A stretch of DNA of 64,000 nucleotides from Orthonyx spaldingii (taxonomy: Eukaryota > Chordata > Aves > Passeriformes > Orthonychidae): the NCBI GenBank assembly GCA_013397795.1, contig VZTJ01002665.1, forward strand, positions 284,214-348,213, read 5' to 3'. Made by a program: the position numbers and the translations under genes. Shown here one piece after another: positions 23,076 through 37,234 of the stretch (the first letter of the stretch is position 1; the number at the start of each line of letters is the position of its first letter). Under the pieces are notes generated by a model. The model saw only the letters and a list, made by a program, of their open reading frames with translations, was not told the origin of the DNA and did not search any database.

Positions 23076-26000
23076 GGGTTTAGTGTACCACTTTGGTGTG
23101 CTTGCTGAGCCCCTGCATACAGGCCAGCAGCTGACAGACCTCTGTTCTCTACTCTGCTACTGTGGAGAGAGATAAGATATGGAATTCCAACTGCTGAAGC
23201 AAGGGAGGCAGGTTGGGGTATGTTAGGAAATCCAGAGTAGCAGGTAGGAGACTATTATCCTGGACTGAGAGGGGGTTGCTATTAGGAGAGGGGTACATGG
23301 GGTTTATGTACTAGGGTAGTGGGATAAGATTATATTAAATAAAAGGTGGGATTGGAAGTGTGTCTTCTTTGGTGTCTTTGTGCAGCCCATCCAAGGCATA
23401 TTTGGAGAGAAGACATTTTCTCTCCTCCTCTTGTTCTTGCTCTCAAGTCCATGCATGCCAGAATGACAGGGTCCTCAGGTTAGGACTCTTTTTGTGTTGC
23501 CTCACTTTTCTGGCCTGGGATCTGTTTTATTCTAAGCTTTGTGCTTTCAGATGTTTCAGCTGCAACACTTTTTATCAGGTTTGTATCACACAGGAAGCCT
23601 GATGGTACATCAGCCTTTCAACCACCACCTGTTTGATCAGGTGCACAGAGGTAGCAGGGAGAATTCAAATAATTCTCTATCTATACAATAGCTATTGTTT
23701 CCTCTATCTCTCAACTCCAGAGCTAAAAAAGAAAGATGTTTTTTCCCATCTTTGCTTCTAAAAGCCATGGTTTTCAAACAGCCTTTTGATCTGACTTTCA
23801 CTGACTGTCAAGGCAACCAGTTCCTGGCTTGCATACAAAGGGCACTCGCTCTCCCTTGCCTGCTCAGGTCATTAAACTTCAGGGCCTCATTCATTGCTCT
23901 TGTTCGTTTCAAGCTGGGAAACTACTGCTGCCAGGTAGGTTTGTAATGCTACTGTGCCATCTTTGTAAAGTTTCATGTCTGCTTTCCAAATCAACATGTA
24001 AATCCATAGAGAGCAGTGCCTCTAACATGCATTTCTTAGTCAATGAATTGCACCAAGAAAACAATCTCTCAATCATTTCAGTGTGACATAAAGTATGTCT
24101 CAAGAAAACCAAAGCATAGATCATGAGAGCAAAGGACAATAAGGAAGAGTGGACAGATAAACAGTGTGACCTTGATGATTTTAAAACTGCATGAATGTGA
24201 GAAGTCTGCATTTGATTAAAGAAATCCATTCCTCACATCTTCTCTCTGCTTTGCTCAACTTATGGCAAGGGAGAAAATTCATCCCTGCTGTAAGCTAACT
24301 GAAGTCATTCTGATGTCTCTGTTTTTAATGCTTACTGCTGTGCTTTTTGTATTTATATGAAGAAATAGCATAAAGAAAGAAAAGAGAGAGAAAAATTAGG
24401 CAAAGTTACAATAACAAGTGAGATACCAAGCAAAGATTAGAGTATGAAACAAAATGTTAGAACTCAGCATGGAATCAAACACACAGAAATTCAGCATTTT
24501 ATCTTTGTATCTCCTCTTCCCTCTCTGTCTGTACATTGTCTTGTCAGACTGTCACCAGCTTGCCATCTCACATACGCCTGGTGTATTTTATATCTTAAAA
24601 TATAAAATGGCAGAAGGACTATACTTTACTTTTAAATAAGGATATATATCACATAGGATACACAAATTCCAACTAACCTTAATGTGTTTGTGTCAAATAA
24701 AGAAGGAGTTTCCAAGGAAACTTCTCTTTGGTGCTTGGTGCGAGCTGCCCACTCCATGCCAAGAAAGGCTATGAGAATCCACACTGGAGGTGAAGGGAAA
24801 GGGACCCTCACTTTCTGTTCTCACTCTTTGACTCAAATGTGATGCTGCTCAAAGTCTGCACATGTATCTCTTTACATATATGTAAGTGTATTTCTAGGCA
24901 CATATATCTGTATATAGATAATGCCTTGAAATTAATACAGCTACAATCCTGTTGAATCTTCCAAATTTGGGGGCAGAAAAAGAGTAATTTTCAGAATTGC
25001 AGTTTCACATAGACCCATCTGAATCTTGTCTGTGTCTTCTTTTTGTCTGGACCCAAATCTCTATGCCTTAGTATACAAGGTATTTACTTTATTTGGTAAC
25101 ATTGTCTTGGGGTAAAGCCCAAGATAAAAGTGAATTGTCCCCTCAATGTCCTGACTCTTTCTGTTCAGGGAAAAATAAAATTAAAAGGTTAACTGGCAAT
25201 GGAAAGTCTTACACAACAGACAATGAAAAACTGCAGTGTTCCAGGGCTCATTCTGTTAATGAGTAGAAATAAATAATATATTTTGTCTTCCTATCTAGTT
25301 ATTTTGGATAAGCCAGTATTGTCTTATGTTCTTTCAATTGCAAAGCAGACTCACTGCAGAACTCTGACCCTGGCCACCAGCAAGAGCATACTGTATGCAC
25401 ACCTGGGGAAATCTGCTGTATGGATTGCAGTGTAATAAAGAGGTATCTGTGTAAACCTGGGGTTTAGACACAACCAGGTGTGATAACTCCGTATACTGAG
25501 GTTGTAAAGCTCATGTAAAAAGAAAGACAAATTAGCAACACTGGCTTGAGTACCATGGCAATGGCTCATCGAGGTGTTTGCAGTGCAGACCCGCTCTGCA
25601 CAAGCACAGAGCAGCAATCAGGGAGAGGTGTAAATTGAGGAGTCAACAGCTCTTACTGACACACCAAACACTTCTGTTTTCTCCTTGGGGTAAAATTCAT
25701 GTTGTTTGGTTACAGCTGTGTTTGTGAGCTCAGCTAAGGGTATCTGCCCAGATAAATGCATCAAAGCTGAACAGGAAGATATGGTTGTATAAGCAAGGAA
25801 ATTGTCTCGGAACATGTCATCTAACACACTTGCTCTGGAGTATTCTGCCACGCTGATACTTTTTAAAGAAAACTTTGATGGATGGCAGCTATGATTTCAC
25901 CCATCTGTACCTCAAGAAGAGTCCAAGTCCAGTGCAAGACAATCCTCATAAAAGGGTGGTTTACATAGAGCACTGCAGTATGGGTCATGTCAAAAAACAT

Positions 26001-26139
26001 GGCTGACAACTCCCTTTGAACAGAGAGCAGCCCTCCTTCTTTCTCAGAAACATTGTTGAACTTCCTGGCAGGTTCAGTAGTTTAACATGAATAGTCTTAT
26101 ATTTTAATGATATTTTATATTTACTAATATTCCTATTTC

Positions 26140-26375
26140 ACAGAATCACAGAGTTTTTGAAGTTCAAAGGGACCTCTGGAGATGCTATAGTTCACCCTAC
26201 TTGCTCAAGCAGGGTGACCCAGAACTGGCTGCGCGGGAGCATGTCCAGCTGGCTTTCGAATATCTCCAAGGACGAAGACTTCCCAGCCTCTCTGGACAAT
26301 CTGTGCCAGTGCTTTGTCACCTTCACAGAAAAAAAGTGTTGCCTTGTATTCTGATGGCACCTCCTGTGTTTCATA
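26140..26375 (-). mobile_element. CR1 LINE 3' fragment
   Basis: The plus strand begins CACAGAATCACAGAGTTTTT and continues with TTCAAAGGGACCTCTGG, GCTTTCGAATATCTCCAAGG, CCTCTCTGGACAATCTGTGC and GCTTTGTCACCTTCACAG. This is the characteristic reverse-complement order of the avian CR1 3' region. The open frame across it (26,157-26,354) is repeat-derived, not a gene. Confidence 0.88.
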
Positions 26376-26859
26376 TTTACTAATGTTTTAATGCTAACAA
26401 TCCCCACAGAAGACTCAAAAATTGTATAGATGGGGATCATGTGGCACAAAAAGAAAAAAGATACTTGCTAGTCTGGAGCTGTCTAGTAGCCCCACCTCAA
26501 TAACATGACTGGTACCGGTCTTTTAAATCCCAGCATTGCTCTTACATTGCTTTCTTTTCCTTCAGAACTTGTGGTGCTTTTTCCTTTACTCACCCATTTC
26601 ATCCACCCCCATCAGGGAGCAGGAGCAGCTCATGGTCAATGCTGGTGAGGTAGCAATGAGAGCTGTCAGACTGGCCAGTGCCAGTCCAGCCAAGACTCTT
26701 CTCTATGGTGAACAGCTGCAGATGCACAGGGGCACAAATAAGGCCATGCATAGGCTGAACTTTCTCCTGACATGTTCTCTTGGCCTCCAGCAAAGAGTCA
26801 TTTAGGAATTTTCTGAGGTGACAGTTTCATCCAAATCCCTGTGTTACAATGGATACTCC

Positions 26860-27265
26860 ATTAACTCATCTAACCACTTCTTGAATCTACTTGTACTTTT
26901 GGCTTCCTCAAAATCTTTCACAATATTGTTACATATTCATGAACAAATCTTGTTTGTTTTTAAACTTGCTGCCTGATCACTTTGTTGAATGCTCTCTACC
27001 TCTTGTATTCCAAGAAACAGTGACTAATCATTCCCTTTTTAGCATCTCTTCAATAATCATCAGTTCCTAGGTCTGTAGTGTATCCAGACCCAGCATCTCT
27101 CTTCAAGTTGTCTATTTGGTCTTTTGGCCTATTCAGTCTTTCCTCAGTCTCTTTCTGTATCTTTCCTGGTTCTCCTACATCTATTCTGTGGTGTGGTGAG
27201 CGGAACTAAGCAGAGCATTCAGTAATCCAGGGACAATATTTTGAGCCTTATTGGTTTCAGACTAC
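26860..27265 (-). mobile_element. Old, diverged CR1-type LINE fragment
   Basis: Landmarks in reverse-complement order resemble old amniote CR1 copies: ATCTAACCACTTCTTGAATC, AACTTGCTGCCTGATCACTT, CTTTGTTGAATGCTCTCTAC, then AGCGGAACTAAGCAGAGCAT. Divergence is high; the family within CR1 is not assigned. Confidence 0.55.
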
Positions 27266-30200
27266 CACTACTAACAATGAGGGGAGGGAATACAGAGCTT
27301 CTAGAACAACTGAATTTTGAGGATGCATACACAACCTAAAAAACTGACATTAGAAGAGGCATGAAGGGAAAAATAAGGCAGTGAATTTCCACAATTTTTC
27401 ATTCTCTCAACCTTCTGAACTGCTGCCAACTTCAAATCTAAACTGGCATATTTCTTATTTTGCTGTTTTAGCAGGGGATAATTATAGCTAATTGTTCCAC
27501 AGCTTACTGTATAAAATGCTGAGCAGTGCTTCTGTCTATTCTTCTTAGGTCTGAGGAACTTTAACTACTTTTGATTCTTGTGTCCCAGATAATCACTACT
27601 AAGCAGTTAAACGTTCATTAAAAATTAGGCCAAACATAGCTGAAAATGCCAACAAAAACATGCCTGAAAAGACAGATGAATAAAATGGCAGTGCCATTAG
27701 AAAGATATTTTCTCAGACTATATTTTTAAACATATCTAAGGAACATTTTATACACTTTAATTATATTTGATGAAATTAACTTGCATCAGCGTAATTGTCC
27801 TAAGGATGTGGAATTTTAAAATGGAAATGATACTCTGAAGCAGCACCCAGTGAGGACATTTTCTGCAAATATCCATGTGTATTTCTTTCATGACCTAGAG
27901 TTCAAATTTATCCACTGTTTTCCACACTATGGAAGTAAATTTAAACTATAATGCACAATTTAAATGAAGATGGGAAAAGCATGTTTGAGTTGCATGCCTG
28001 CACTTTTCCACAATTAGGAAGGGAACAGTTCCCTTGGGTTTTCATTCTTTGGCTGTGAAGGAAAATGGCTGAGTAGTATTTCCAAAACATTTCTGCACCA
28101 TTCCGCAACACCAATAGCTTCACAAAAGGAGATTCTTCTCCCATTCTTTTAATCCAAACTCCAACTGAAAAACACATAATTAGAAAATATTCTTTTAGAC
28201 GTTCCTCTTTTTCTTTTTATAATTTAAAGTTCTACAGATTGACATGCTGCTCAGATCATCCCTTCTCTCAGCCTGAACTCTGCTAATGAGAAAGCCCTTG
28301 GCATTTTTTCTTCTTTGTGGATGGGTAGGGAACAGCCAGTGCTTTTCTTGCTAGCAGATAAACAGGGTGGATGAATAGGGCACCACAATCCTAGATTAGG
28401 CCAGACATTCATCACTGACAGATAGTAAAAAAGTCAAATAATTTCTTACCAGAAAATATCTACAACAGTGAAGTACTCTTGGAAGAACAAGTTACAACCA
28501 TAATTCCTGGCCAGGTCACAGCAATCAAATGTGTTTTCCTACATTTAAAACTAACTCTAAACCACTAAACAATTACTAGTAAGCTTTGTGTTTTGCAGCA
28601 TTGGCTGAAGAAGCATAAGGAGCTGGCAGAGCCAGAGCTGGCAAACAGGCAGTAGGGCAGGACGCTGACCTGAACATGGCAATAAAAGCAGGCCAGTGTC
28701 AGCCAGCACACTGCACAGGCCAGCTGTTTGTGCAATTACACGATTGCTAGAGCCTGAAATAATTGTCCGGAGAGCAAAGTAGGGCAGTTCTAATAGAGAT
28801 ACAGGCTCAGCAGCCATCTCCTCTGCTAGGGCAGTGGCTGGCAGGAAAAGGATACAGATAACCAGCAATATGACTATCTGTTATGAAGGGAACAATTTTT
28901 TATTTGCCAGAGGCAGCAAATAAAAAAACTGTTGTTGGCCCATTCCTAACAGTTGCATTACTTGCAATGTAGTCCCATGAGAACGTGATGGTCATTCAGA
29001 GATATAAAATGAATCTCTTTGTTGGTTCATCTTAGGCTGTGGGCTGATAAACATGAGAAAAATGTAAAGATCTTATTAAAGAATAAAACAATGTTTCTGC
29101 ATATGCTTCTTAACTGCTGCAGAACTTGAGGAATAATAATCCAACTCCAAACTGCTGTGCTCACACGAACCAAAGCAGAAAACTAAACAAAATAACAAGA
29201 GTGAAATGTCAAAGAGAAGATAAACAAATTCATAAAAGTACGTAAGATATAAAAAAATGAGGCCAGATATGATCACCTTGATAACTTCAACAAAGAGCCT
29301 TTCCAGACTGATTTTCAGCCAACCTAGTGCTTTTCTCTTATTAAATAACTTCAATGATTTGTAGTCCTGTTTGTATGCGGTTTCCTCCTATTTTAATCTT
29401 CACGGGATCAGTGAAATGTTAGCTCAGGGATACTTTTTCTCTGAAGCACAAGGGGCTTAGTCAACCTGTTCTGCATAAACATCTGAAAATACACAGATCA
29501 ACTGATTTACAAAAGGCAGTACAGTATCTACCTTGCCCATTCCTTCCTGTCCTGAGATAGCAAAGATTAGAGACATGGGACATATTTATTATGCTTTCCC
29601 TTTGCTTGAACAATCATCACAAAAATGCAGTTCTGCTAAGTCTATAGACTAAGAACCAAGGATACTTCAACTCCCTGTGTTTTGCCATCACAGCAGCTCT
29701 TTAAGGTATGAAAGAAGCTCAAGTAAGAAATAAAATCCCTCCAGGTTTTCTTCCTCACATTTCTGAAGGACAGCGAGAATGCAATGTGTAATGTGACACT
29801 GAAATAAAATGGATGATTCCAAATCTGGCAAAGTGAGACAGTCCTTTTCCTTTTTTAGGACCTGAAATATTTAGACATACAATACCTAGCTTTCCTTGGT
29901 ATTTCTGTATGGCACCTTCTAGCCGAAAGAATCTTGGGAATAGGTGAATGCTTTCCCACACTGCTGAGAGCCTGAAGCTTCCCAGGTGGAGTTCTGGAGC
30001 CATGATCCGAGACAGTCATAAGGACTAACACACACGGAGCTGAAGGAAGCAGCAGAAGAAACAGGCTGCTCTTAACTAGAGCAGTGCTACCCAAGTACCA
30101 AAGATCCACCCTTGATTTAAAACAAGGCCTATGACATCTTAAACAACCACAGTTTGTTGGAATGATGGCCAAGCCGGCGTTCCCAGTGCCACTTGGAAAG

Positions 30201-33200
30201 CTGATGCACTTCATGTACCAATTAAAGAACAATCTTTGGGCATCAGTGTCCCAAGCTGTGCAGTCCAGACAGTCTCCTAACTCTGTCTGGTTGGACAAAC
30301 TGCACCAGAAATGTACCTGATTTGAACCAACCATTCAAAATGTGCATCTTCATCCTCCTTGTGCCTGGTCTCTCTGGCACCTGATCACCACCGTGACCAA
30401 CACATTTGATCGCTCACAGGTGAATCAGACTGAGCAAAAGACTGACCTCCATCTGACAGTTTTAAAAGCTCTTGTTCAAGGAAAAATAGATGTCAAATTG
30501 GATTTGAGCTTCTCTGGAGCAGCTGAAAGGAGATCTTCTGTCTTCCCATCGTGTCTATTCCACAGGAGGAAAAAACTGCAGACTTTGAATGCAGCTGAAA
30601 TAGGCACATCTGTGTCTCTGCCTGAACACTACACTGAGCCCCTATTTTTACCCACTGTTACAGCTAAGACGACTGAATTATAAGGTCACGTATTTTGCTG
30701 AAGGCCACATCATGAGTCATTTGATTAAAACTCTGCCCTTCCTGGCTCTCAGTCCTTTTCTCTACTCATTAGTACACACATTGTAATAAAATGTTGGAAT
30801 ATCCCCAGAACGGAGTCTTGCTTAGACCACTTCCTCTGTAGTTCACTACCACAGACCTCAATTCCTGGCTTAGGCAACTTTCCAGCTTAACTATATGATG
30901 CAAAATAACATTTTAAGTTAAATTTCAAGTGGGATAATGTGCAGCTACAGAGCTTCAACATGGTTCTAAATTTAAACAAAATAACAAGAGGAATTTTAGA
31001 GTATTCAAGAGAGTAAATAGAATAGAGGTTAAGCAATGCATAGTGGACACTATTCACCCTTTCCATAATCCATCTTGACAAGGGCTCTTTGATGCCTTTA
31101 GTAACTTATGACCTTCCCCCCTTCCTTGCTTCTTCTTCCTTCACAATTTTTAGCAAAAACCCAACACTCTAATCTAGTATAACTGAAAATTGAAAAGCTG
31201 GTAAAATTAACCCGCTGTTCTGACTGATGAGAAATCATTGATAACATCAGATATTTTATTAAAGCCACATTAACGCTTTCTATTTTATAACACAGTTTAA
31301 GGAAGGGTTCATTTTATAAACTCATAGGGTGTTGGAATGAAAGATGTGATCGTTCCCATGTAACCTCATAAATTCTCTTGCTAGTCAATTTCGAGTCTAT
31401 GAGCTCCAGTAAAATTCTCATGAGAACACAGTATCCATCCATAAAAACTCCTGAACCCCCCATGGGAATCAGCTGGTTTAGAAGGGTTCAGCGGTTCAAG
31501 CCTGTGGTTTATTTATTAAAATTTTCTCAGTAAATATATCATGGTATAATAGATAATGAGCACGCTGTTTTGTGCTAGTAACATCCGTCTTCCATAATAT
31601 ACATGCACAGTAAGTTTCAAAAATAGGAAGGAAGAACCTTAAGTGGCACTTAAAAGTGGGTGCAGTGAACCTTTTCTCAAAAAGAGGCTGAAATCACAAA
31701 CAAGAGTGAGAATCTGCTTCCTTATTTTTCAAAACCACTGTCATCAAATGCAGCTAAGATGATGCTCTATGCAAAGGCATAAAAAGGGAATTCAGACCAC
31801 CAGAAGTTTTAACAGTCTGGGCTGAGGTTAGACACTTCTAGTCCCAGAAGATGATGGGGACTTAGAGATAACAGTGGTAGAGCATCAGAAGTTGCAGAAG
31901 TGCATTCCTTCAGTGTAGAATTGGAAGTGTGAATCTGACCAGGAGCACAATGTTCATGCTGGAAATACAAGCATTTTGTATAGTCTGTGGTTGAAGGCTC
32001 TCAATCAATTTTACCTCCTCCCTCTATAAAGCCTCCAAACCAACCCTAAAAAAGTGCAAATTCCTTCCTTTCCTTGGAGACAGTAAACAGCAGCAGGAAT
32101 GCAATAGACAGCGGTAGCTTCTGTGAGGCAATGTGGTACCCAAGAATAGCTCGGATACACACTTCAGTGATGAATTTGATAGCTAGTTTGTGGCAGACTA
32201 ATTATGCTAACATAGCATTCACACAGTCATTTCCACCTCACAAGGCTTCAGAGGGAAGAAAATATCACTAAAATCCAAATAGATTTTTTTTCTCCTGTTA
32301 GACAGCAAAGCCACCCTAAGAAAGAGTCAGTTTTCCAGAGATATCTTTTGGCAACTCATTTCAGGCCTTTAGAGGCAGGCTCTGGAGGTGGCAAGAACAG
32401 GGAGGTGACAAAGTCACCTTCCTCCCAGCTCTACACCAGCTGCCAGCTTCCAACTCTGAAAATGAACAGGCAGATGGTCACAGCTCTCCTGGTCCAAATC
32501 ACACTGCTTCATGCAGGTGTGGAGAGCACTGCAGCCCCAGCACGCTGCGGGGCCTGGGCTGCCAAGATCACTGTTACTCTACAGTGCCAGGGATGAGAAT
32601 GCCATAGGCAGTCTCCACATTCTCTACTCTGCAACTCCTATATCCTCCACTCTTCTCCTGGCACTGCAGTATTAAGATCAAATGGGAGAGGAGGATGCTA
32701 TGGGGAAAGGGTGGAATACCCTTGCATATTCCCTGCCTGGCCTCCCTGGGACAAAAATACTAAGCTTTCATACTCAGCTGCTCTGTGCTCCTTACTGCAT
32801 CCCATCCTCAAGGCCCCACTGCCTAATGCTGATAGAGTGTTTGCCTAGAAAGAGCACAAGGCTGTGCAAAAATGAGCCTTTAGTCTTCCCTCTCTGGAGT
32901 TTGTGTGCATGCAGATGCTGCTCAGAAAAATGGGCTCCATTCTGATTTCTGCCAACAATCTTCTGAAATGTAAATGTGTTTTATTCTCAAACAACTCCAA
33001 GCAACTTCACAGGATTTCTTCACTTACTCGAATAGGTTCAGAAAATTCGCTTAGGTTTGATAATAAAGTTCTGGCTTTGTATTTCAAAGTAGTGTACTTC
33101 AAATCCTGCTGGGACTGCATTTTTATTAAAAATTCTTTTATCTTTCCTTTCTCTTCATGTGAGCTCAGCACATGTACAGTATTTGAATGCCTGGATTAGA

Positions 33201-33226
33201 AGGATAATTAACAAAAATATTCCAAA

Positions 33227-33242
33227 CTTTTTTTTTTTTTTT
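33227..33242. repeat. Poly(T) tract
   Basis: Homopolymer T run just upstream of the (TG)n microsatellite. Confidence 0.9.
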
Positions 33243-33264
33243 CTGGAAGAAAGAAAACTTACTC

Positions 33265-33395
33265 TGTGTGTGTGTGTGTGNNNNNNNNNNNNNNNNNNNN
33301 NNNNNNNNNNNNNNNNNNNNNNNNNNNNNNNNNNNNNNNNNNNNNNNNNNNNNNNNNNNNNNNNNNNNNTGTGTGTGTGTGTGTGTGTGTGTGTA
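33265..33395. repeat. (TG)n microsatellite containing an assembly gap
   Basis: TG repeats on both sides (33,265-33,280 and 33,370-33,394) flank 89 N at 33,281-33,369. The true repeat length is unknown, and the open frames drawn across the gap are artefacts. Confidence 0.95.
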
Positions 33396-36300
33396 TCTGA
33401 CAGAGCTGGTTTCCTTCACACTGACACACCCAATAAATATTTAAATAAAATTCAGTTGTTCAACATGTAGGATAAGCATTACAAATCTTTCTTAATTTCT
33501 CAATTAAATCAAAAGTTTGATACTACAAGCAGTGTACATTATTATTTACTGTTAACAGCTACAGCTGTGCACATATGGGAAGTCTGCAGGCACCTTTATA
33601 CATTTATACATCTTTTCTTTGGAATAGAGCTGGCATTTGCATTTGCTAAATCATTTACACCGTATGGATAAGAGAAAGCAATGTAATATAGCATTGACTG
33701 ACTTTTGCAAAGTAGAAACCAGATCTGAATTTCATTTTAGCCTAATCAAATCCTAAGTCTTCAAGACAAGCTTCTTGCCTGGTCCAGCAATAACAGTGGC
33801 CCGTAATTTACACGGCACATCTTTAGAAAAATTCTCAAACTTACTAAGATTTACAGGGGTCACTTCAGTCAAGAGTAAACTGCAGAGAGGGGGGCAAAAT
33901 AAGTTTGTGACATAAAGAGATAGGCCACAGAAATGAAACACAACAGACCAAGAATAATGTGTTCCCTTGAAAAATGCAGAGGATAATAGGTAGACACACT
34001 ATAAATTATAACACTGGATTATCCTTCAGCTCGTAATAAATGTCAGGAGACTTTAAACACCTACAGATGTTCAGTGCCTCCATTTTCAATTACCTCTGAC
34101 AGATGGCCCTTCCCTATGGCCCAGTGCTGATACGCCAAGAACAGTAATTAGAGATTGACTCAGAGGCAAGAGTGGTGCCATACTTTGCAGCTGTATTTAT
34201 AGTCAGACCCAGAGTTTTCTTTGCCTCTGTATCTGCAATTCAAAAACACTGCCTGAAGACATATTGAAATAATAGCAGTCACTCGGTTCTATCCCCTGTC
34301 CTGATTCACCACCATAAATCATACTGTAGTGAGAGACAAGGATATTCAGCAGTTGCATGAAGACCCCAGAATGTATCAGGATCCATTCTAGCCGCTAACA
34401 GATCTGCATTTAGTTAATGCACTTCACTATCACTGCAACTCTCTTTCATTCCCAGAAGTTGAAGATTCTGTTACAGATCAAATCATCAGTTAAATTATTG
34501 GCCAGTAATCACAAAACCCAAGCCAACTGCTGACAAACCAAATCCACAACTGGCATCTATACTAAATTAATCATGTAGCACGTGGGCATTTGTTAGCACT
34601 TTGCCACATTGTACACAATCTGGTTATTTCCTGACTCCAGTTCCAGTTTCAATCACGGCTCTTCATTTTATGTAAAACATCCAAAAAATAAAATGATCCA
34701 AATGTCTTTATCACCTCGGAAAATGTAAACTGTGGGAGTGTGAAATGTAAATTCTTTACCATCCATTAAAGCACCAGGCCCAGATGGTCTCTCTGCAGTT
34801 TTTCCAGTGATCCAATTTGCTGTTTCCATCCCATTTATGATGTCTTTATTGAGAATCATAATAGGTGTTCAAAAGACATTTAGTAAAGCAACTGTTAATT
34901 TTATTTTTGGATTTTGGAGCATGAAGGGAATCTGGAAATAGGTTTGCTTGCCCACTTATCATTACCTTCAACTGCATGGGATGCATCCAGAACACAAGTC
35001 ACTCTGGTTTGAACAGTGTCAGCCACGTGGCTGCAGGCAGCTGCTCATCTACGCCCCTTGCTCTCCCTGCCCCTGTGGCCCACGCGCCTCCCAAGGAAAG
35101 CTCTCCCTCACTGTGGACCTGGAAGGGATGCATAGCACCCCGTCAACAAACGGCACAGATAACATCACCCCTGAAGATAAAGATGTGTGTGAGGTGAGTA
35201 CCTGTGTGCATCCACAGATGAAACACACCCAACTGCCTGGTCAGCATCTGCCCAAACTGATCATGTTACAGAAGAGGATCATCAGCCAGATTAAACAGTT
35301 ACTGGGGAATTCCAAAAAGACTTGACACAAAGCAGGAGCCAGACTGAAAAGAAATATAAAAGAAGTGTGAAAACTCATAAGAGAAAGGACAGACCTTGGA
35401 AAGGAAACAACTGTCTTAAGGGTGTGTGGTTCAGTCCATGACTTGTAGGGAACTGCAGGGATCTATAAAAGGATAGAGGATCCACATCTCCCACAGGAGA
35501 CGTGCAAAGAGGGAAATCTGCAATCCTTGGCAAGGGAGGCTGTATTTGTAACCCATACTGCCCATGAGTGAGGGGGTGCATACATCTCTGTGCATACGTG
35601 TGCCTGAGTGTTTCTGTGTGTGCATATGTGTACACTAAGAAAGCTTTGGGATTAGTTATAGAAGACTGTTTAGAAATTTCCAGCATGGTTTGCCTATTTG
35701 TACTACTGATCTCGTTTTCATAGTTCACTGATTGCTGGATAATTACACTCTGCCAATAAAGCAATAAACTGCTTTGATTTGTATTTATTTTAAACTATGT
35801 GAACTCAGCAGTTCTTCCCCACAACATATAACAAGTTGCTGAAGCAACCAGGGATCTCTGTAACACAAGGTTTTCATGTTTTCTTCCAGAGCATAGATTG
35901 ACACTGAATAAATCCATGTTTAGTGAACCATATCTAACTACAGGTGAGATCCCTTAAGTGCAAGTAATATTTGTCTCAATTACTTTTAAGTAAGACGTTA
36001 TACATATGGTTATTTCAGATCTCCTGTTCCCCAGGAGTCCATATGTAGGTGTTACATGGTTAGCATTTGTAACTATACATACTTCAATTTGGAGATCACC
36101 ATTCACTGTTGGCACCGTATTTTCCCTTTGAGTTATCTGTGAAAAAACCAAACTAGGCTGGATTTGGATCTCTATTAACACAATCTCACAGAGAAGATCC
36201 TTAGCTAAGCCAAACAAAGAATCAAAATCAGAACTGTACAAGTGGTTTTTGCATGTTGCAGAGGTTCACTAATCCTACAGGTTTTCAGAGGTTTTTTTGA

Positions 36301-37221
36301 AACATCAATCAGAATTTCCTTTTTCTTTAAGACAGACAAATCTTTACAATTTTACCCATTTAATTGGCCTGGCCAATTCTCCTTCCTTCCATAGCTGTAA
36401 TAATATACTCTAGTATTCCCTAAAGCACATTTTGCTGTGCATGCCTGGGTATGCAAGTCAGTGCTAATTTGCCATAATCCTGCTGCCCTGACTTTCCCAA
36501 ACCACATCACTACAAACGTAGGCCAAACGTGGTCCAAAGTGTGGACTCTGCAACAGCCTCACAGCCCTGAATATCACAAAGCATCAATGCATTACCAGTG
36601 ACAGCAAACTCTCCACACATCCTCACAGTACAGACAAGGCACAAGCAGCCAAGCAACCAGAAAGGCTCAAACACTTACCAAACAATGAACTTTGAACAGC
36701 TCAGTAAAGAAACAAACACGCACAGAAAAAAAGGTCAATTTCTGGGATGAGAATGTAGCTGAATATCCCAGCCAAACATAATTGTATTTCACAAAATTGC
36801 AAACCTCACATGAGAGTTTATAGTGGAAAAACACTGACAGGCCATTGTCTGCGGCATTGTATTCACAAGGCTGCAATTATAGCTTTACCATAATGAGTTT
36901 AGCTGTGTGGTCAGAGAGACAGCAAGAACATGATATTTTCCATGGAATACTTCTTCCTTCATAGATGTTTGGCTTGAAATCTGGATTTTATGTTGCACTG
37001 TTTTTGGCATTGTTTATCTCACGCTTTCATTTTTTGAGGCTGATCTGTATAAGTACTTTAACTTGGCTTCTTCTTTTAGGTGTACAAATAAAAATTACTT
37101 AATCTTTTCCAAGCTTGAGTAATTGCACCCAACAGTAGACATGTAAACACTTTCTATTATTTGATGTTTATAATCTTCCCTTTGCACTCACAGTGGTATT
37201 CCTTTGGATATCATCAGCCAC

Positions 37222-37234
37222 AAAAAAAAAAAAA
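37222..37234. repeat. Poly(A) tract
   Basis: Run of 13 A residues. No associated retroposon body was recognised. Confidence 0.85.

Noticed and set aside
23695..23946. Beta-defensin-like exon (frame with several cysteines ending in CC)
   Set aside because: The cysteine spacing (7, 8, then 20 before CC) does not fit the defensin pattern, and the expected glycine and signal-peptide exon are missing.
26157..26354. Small plus-strand frame
   Set aside because: It lies entirely in the reverse complement of a CR1 3' region.
33159..33470. Frames on both strands across the TG repeat
   Set aside because: Their middle is N residues and their ends are translated TG/CA repeat, so they are artefacts.
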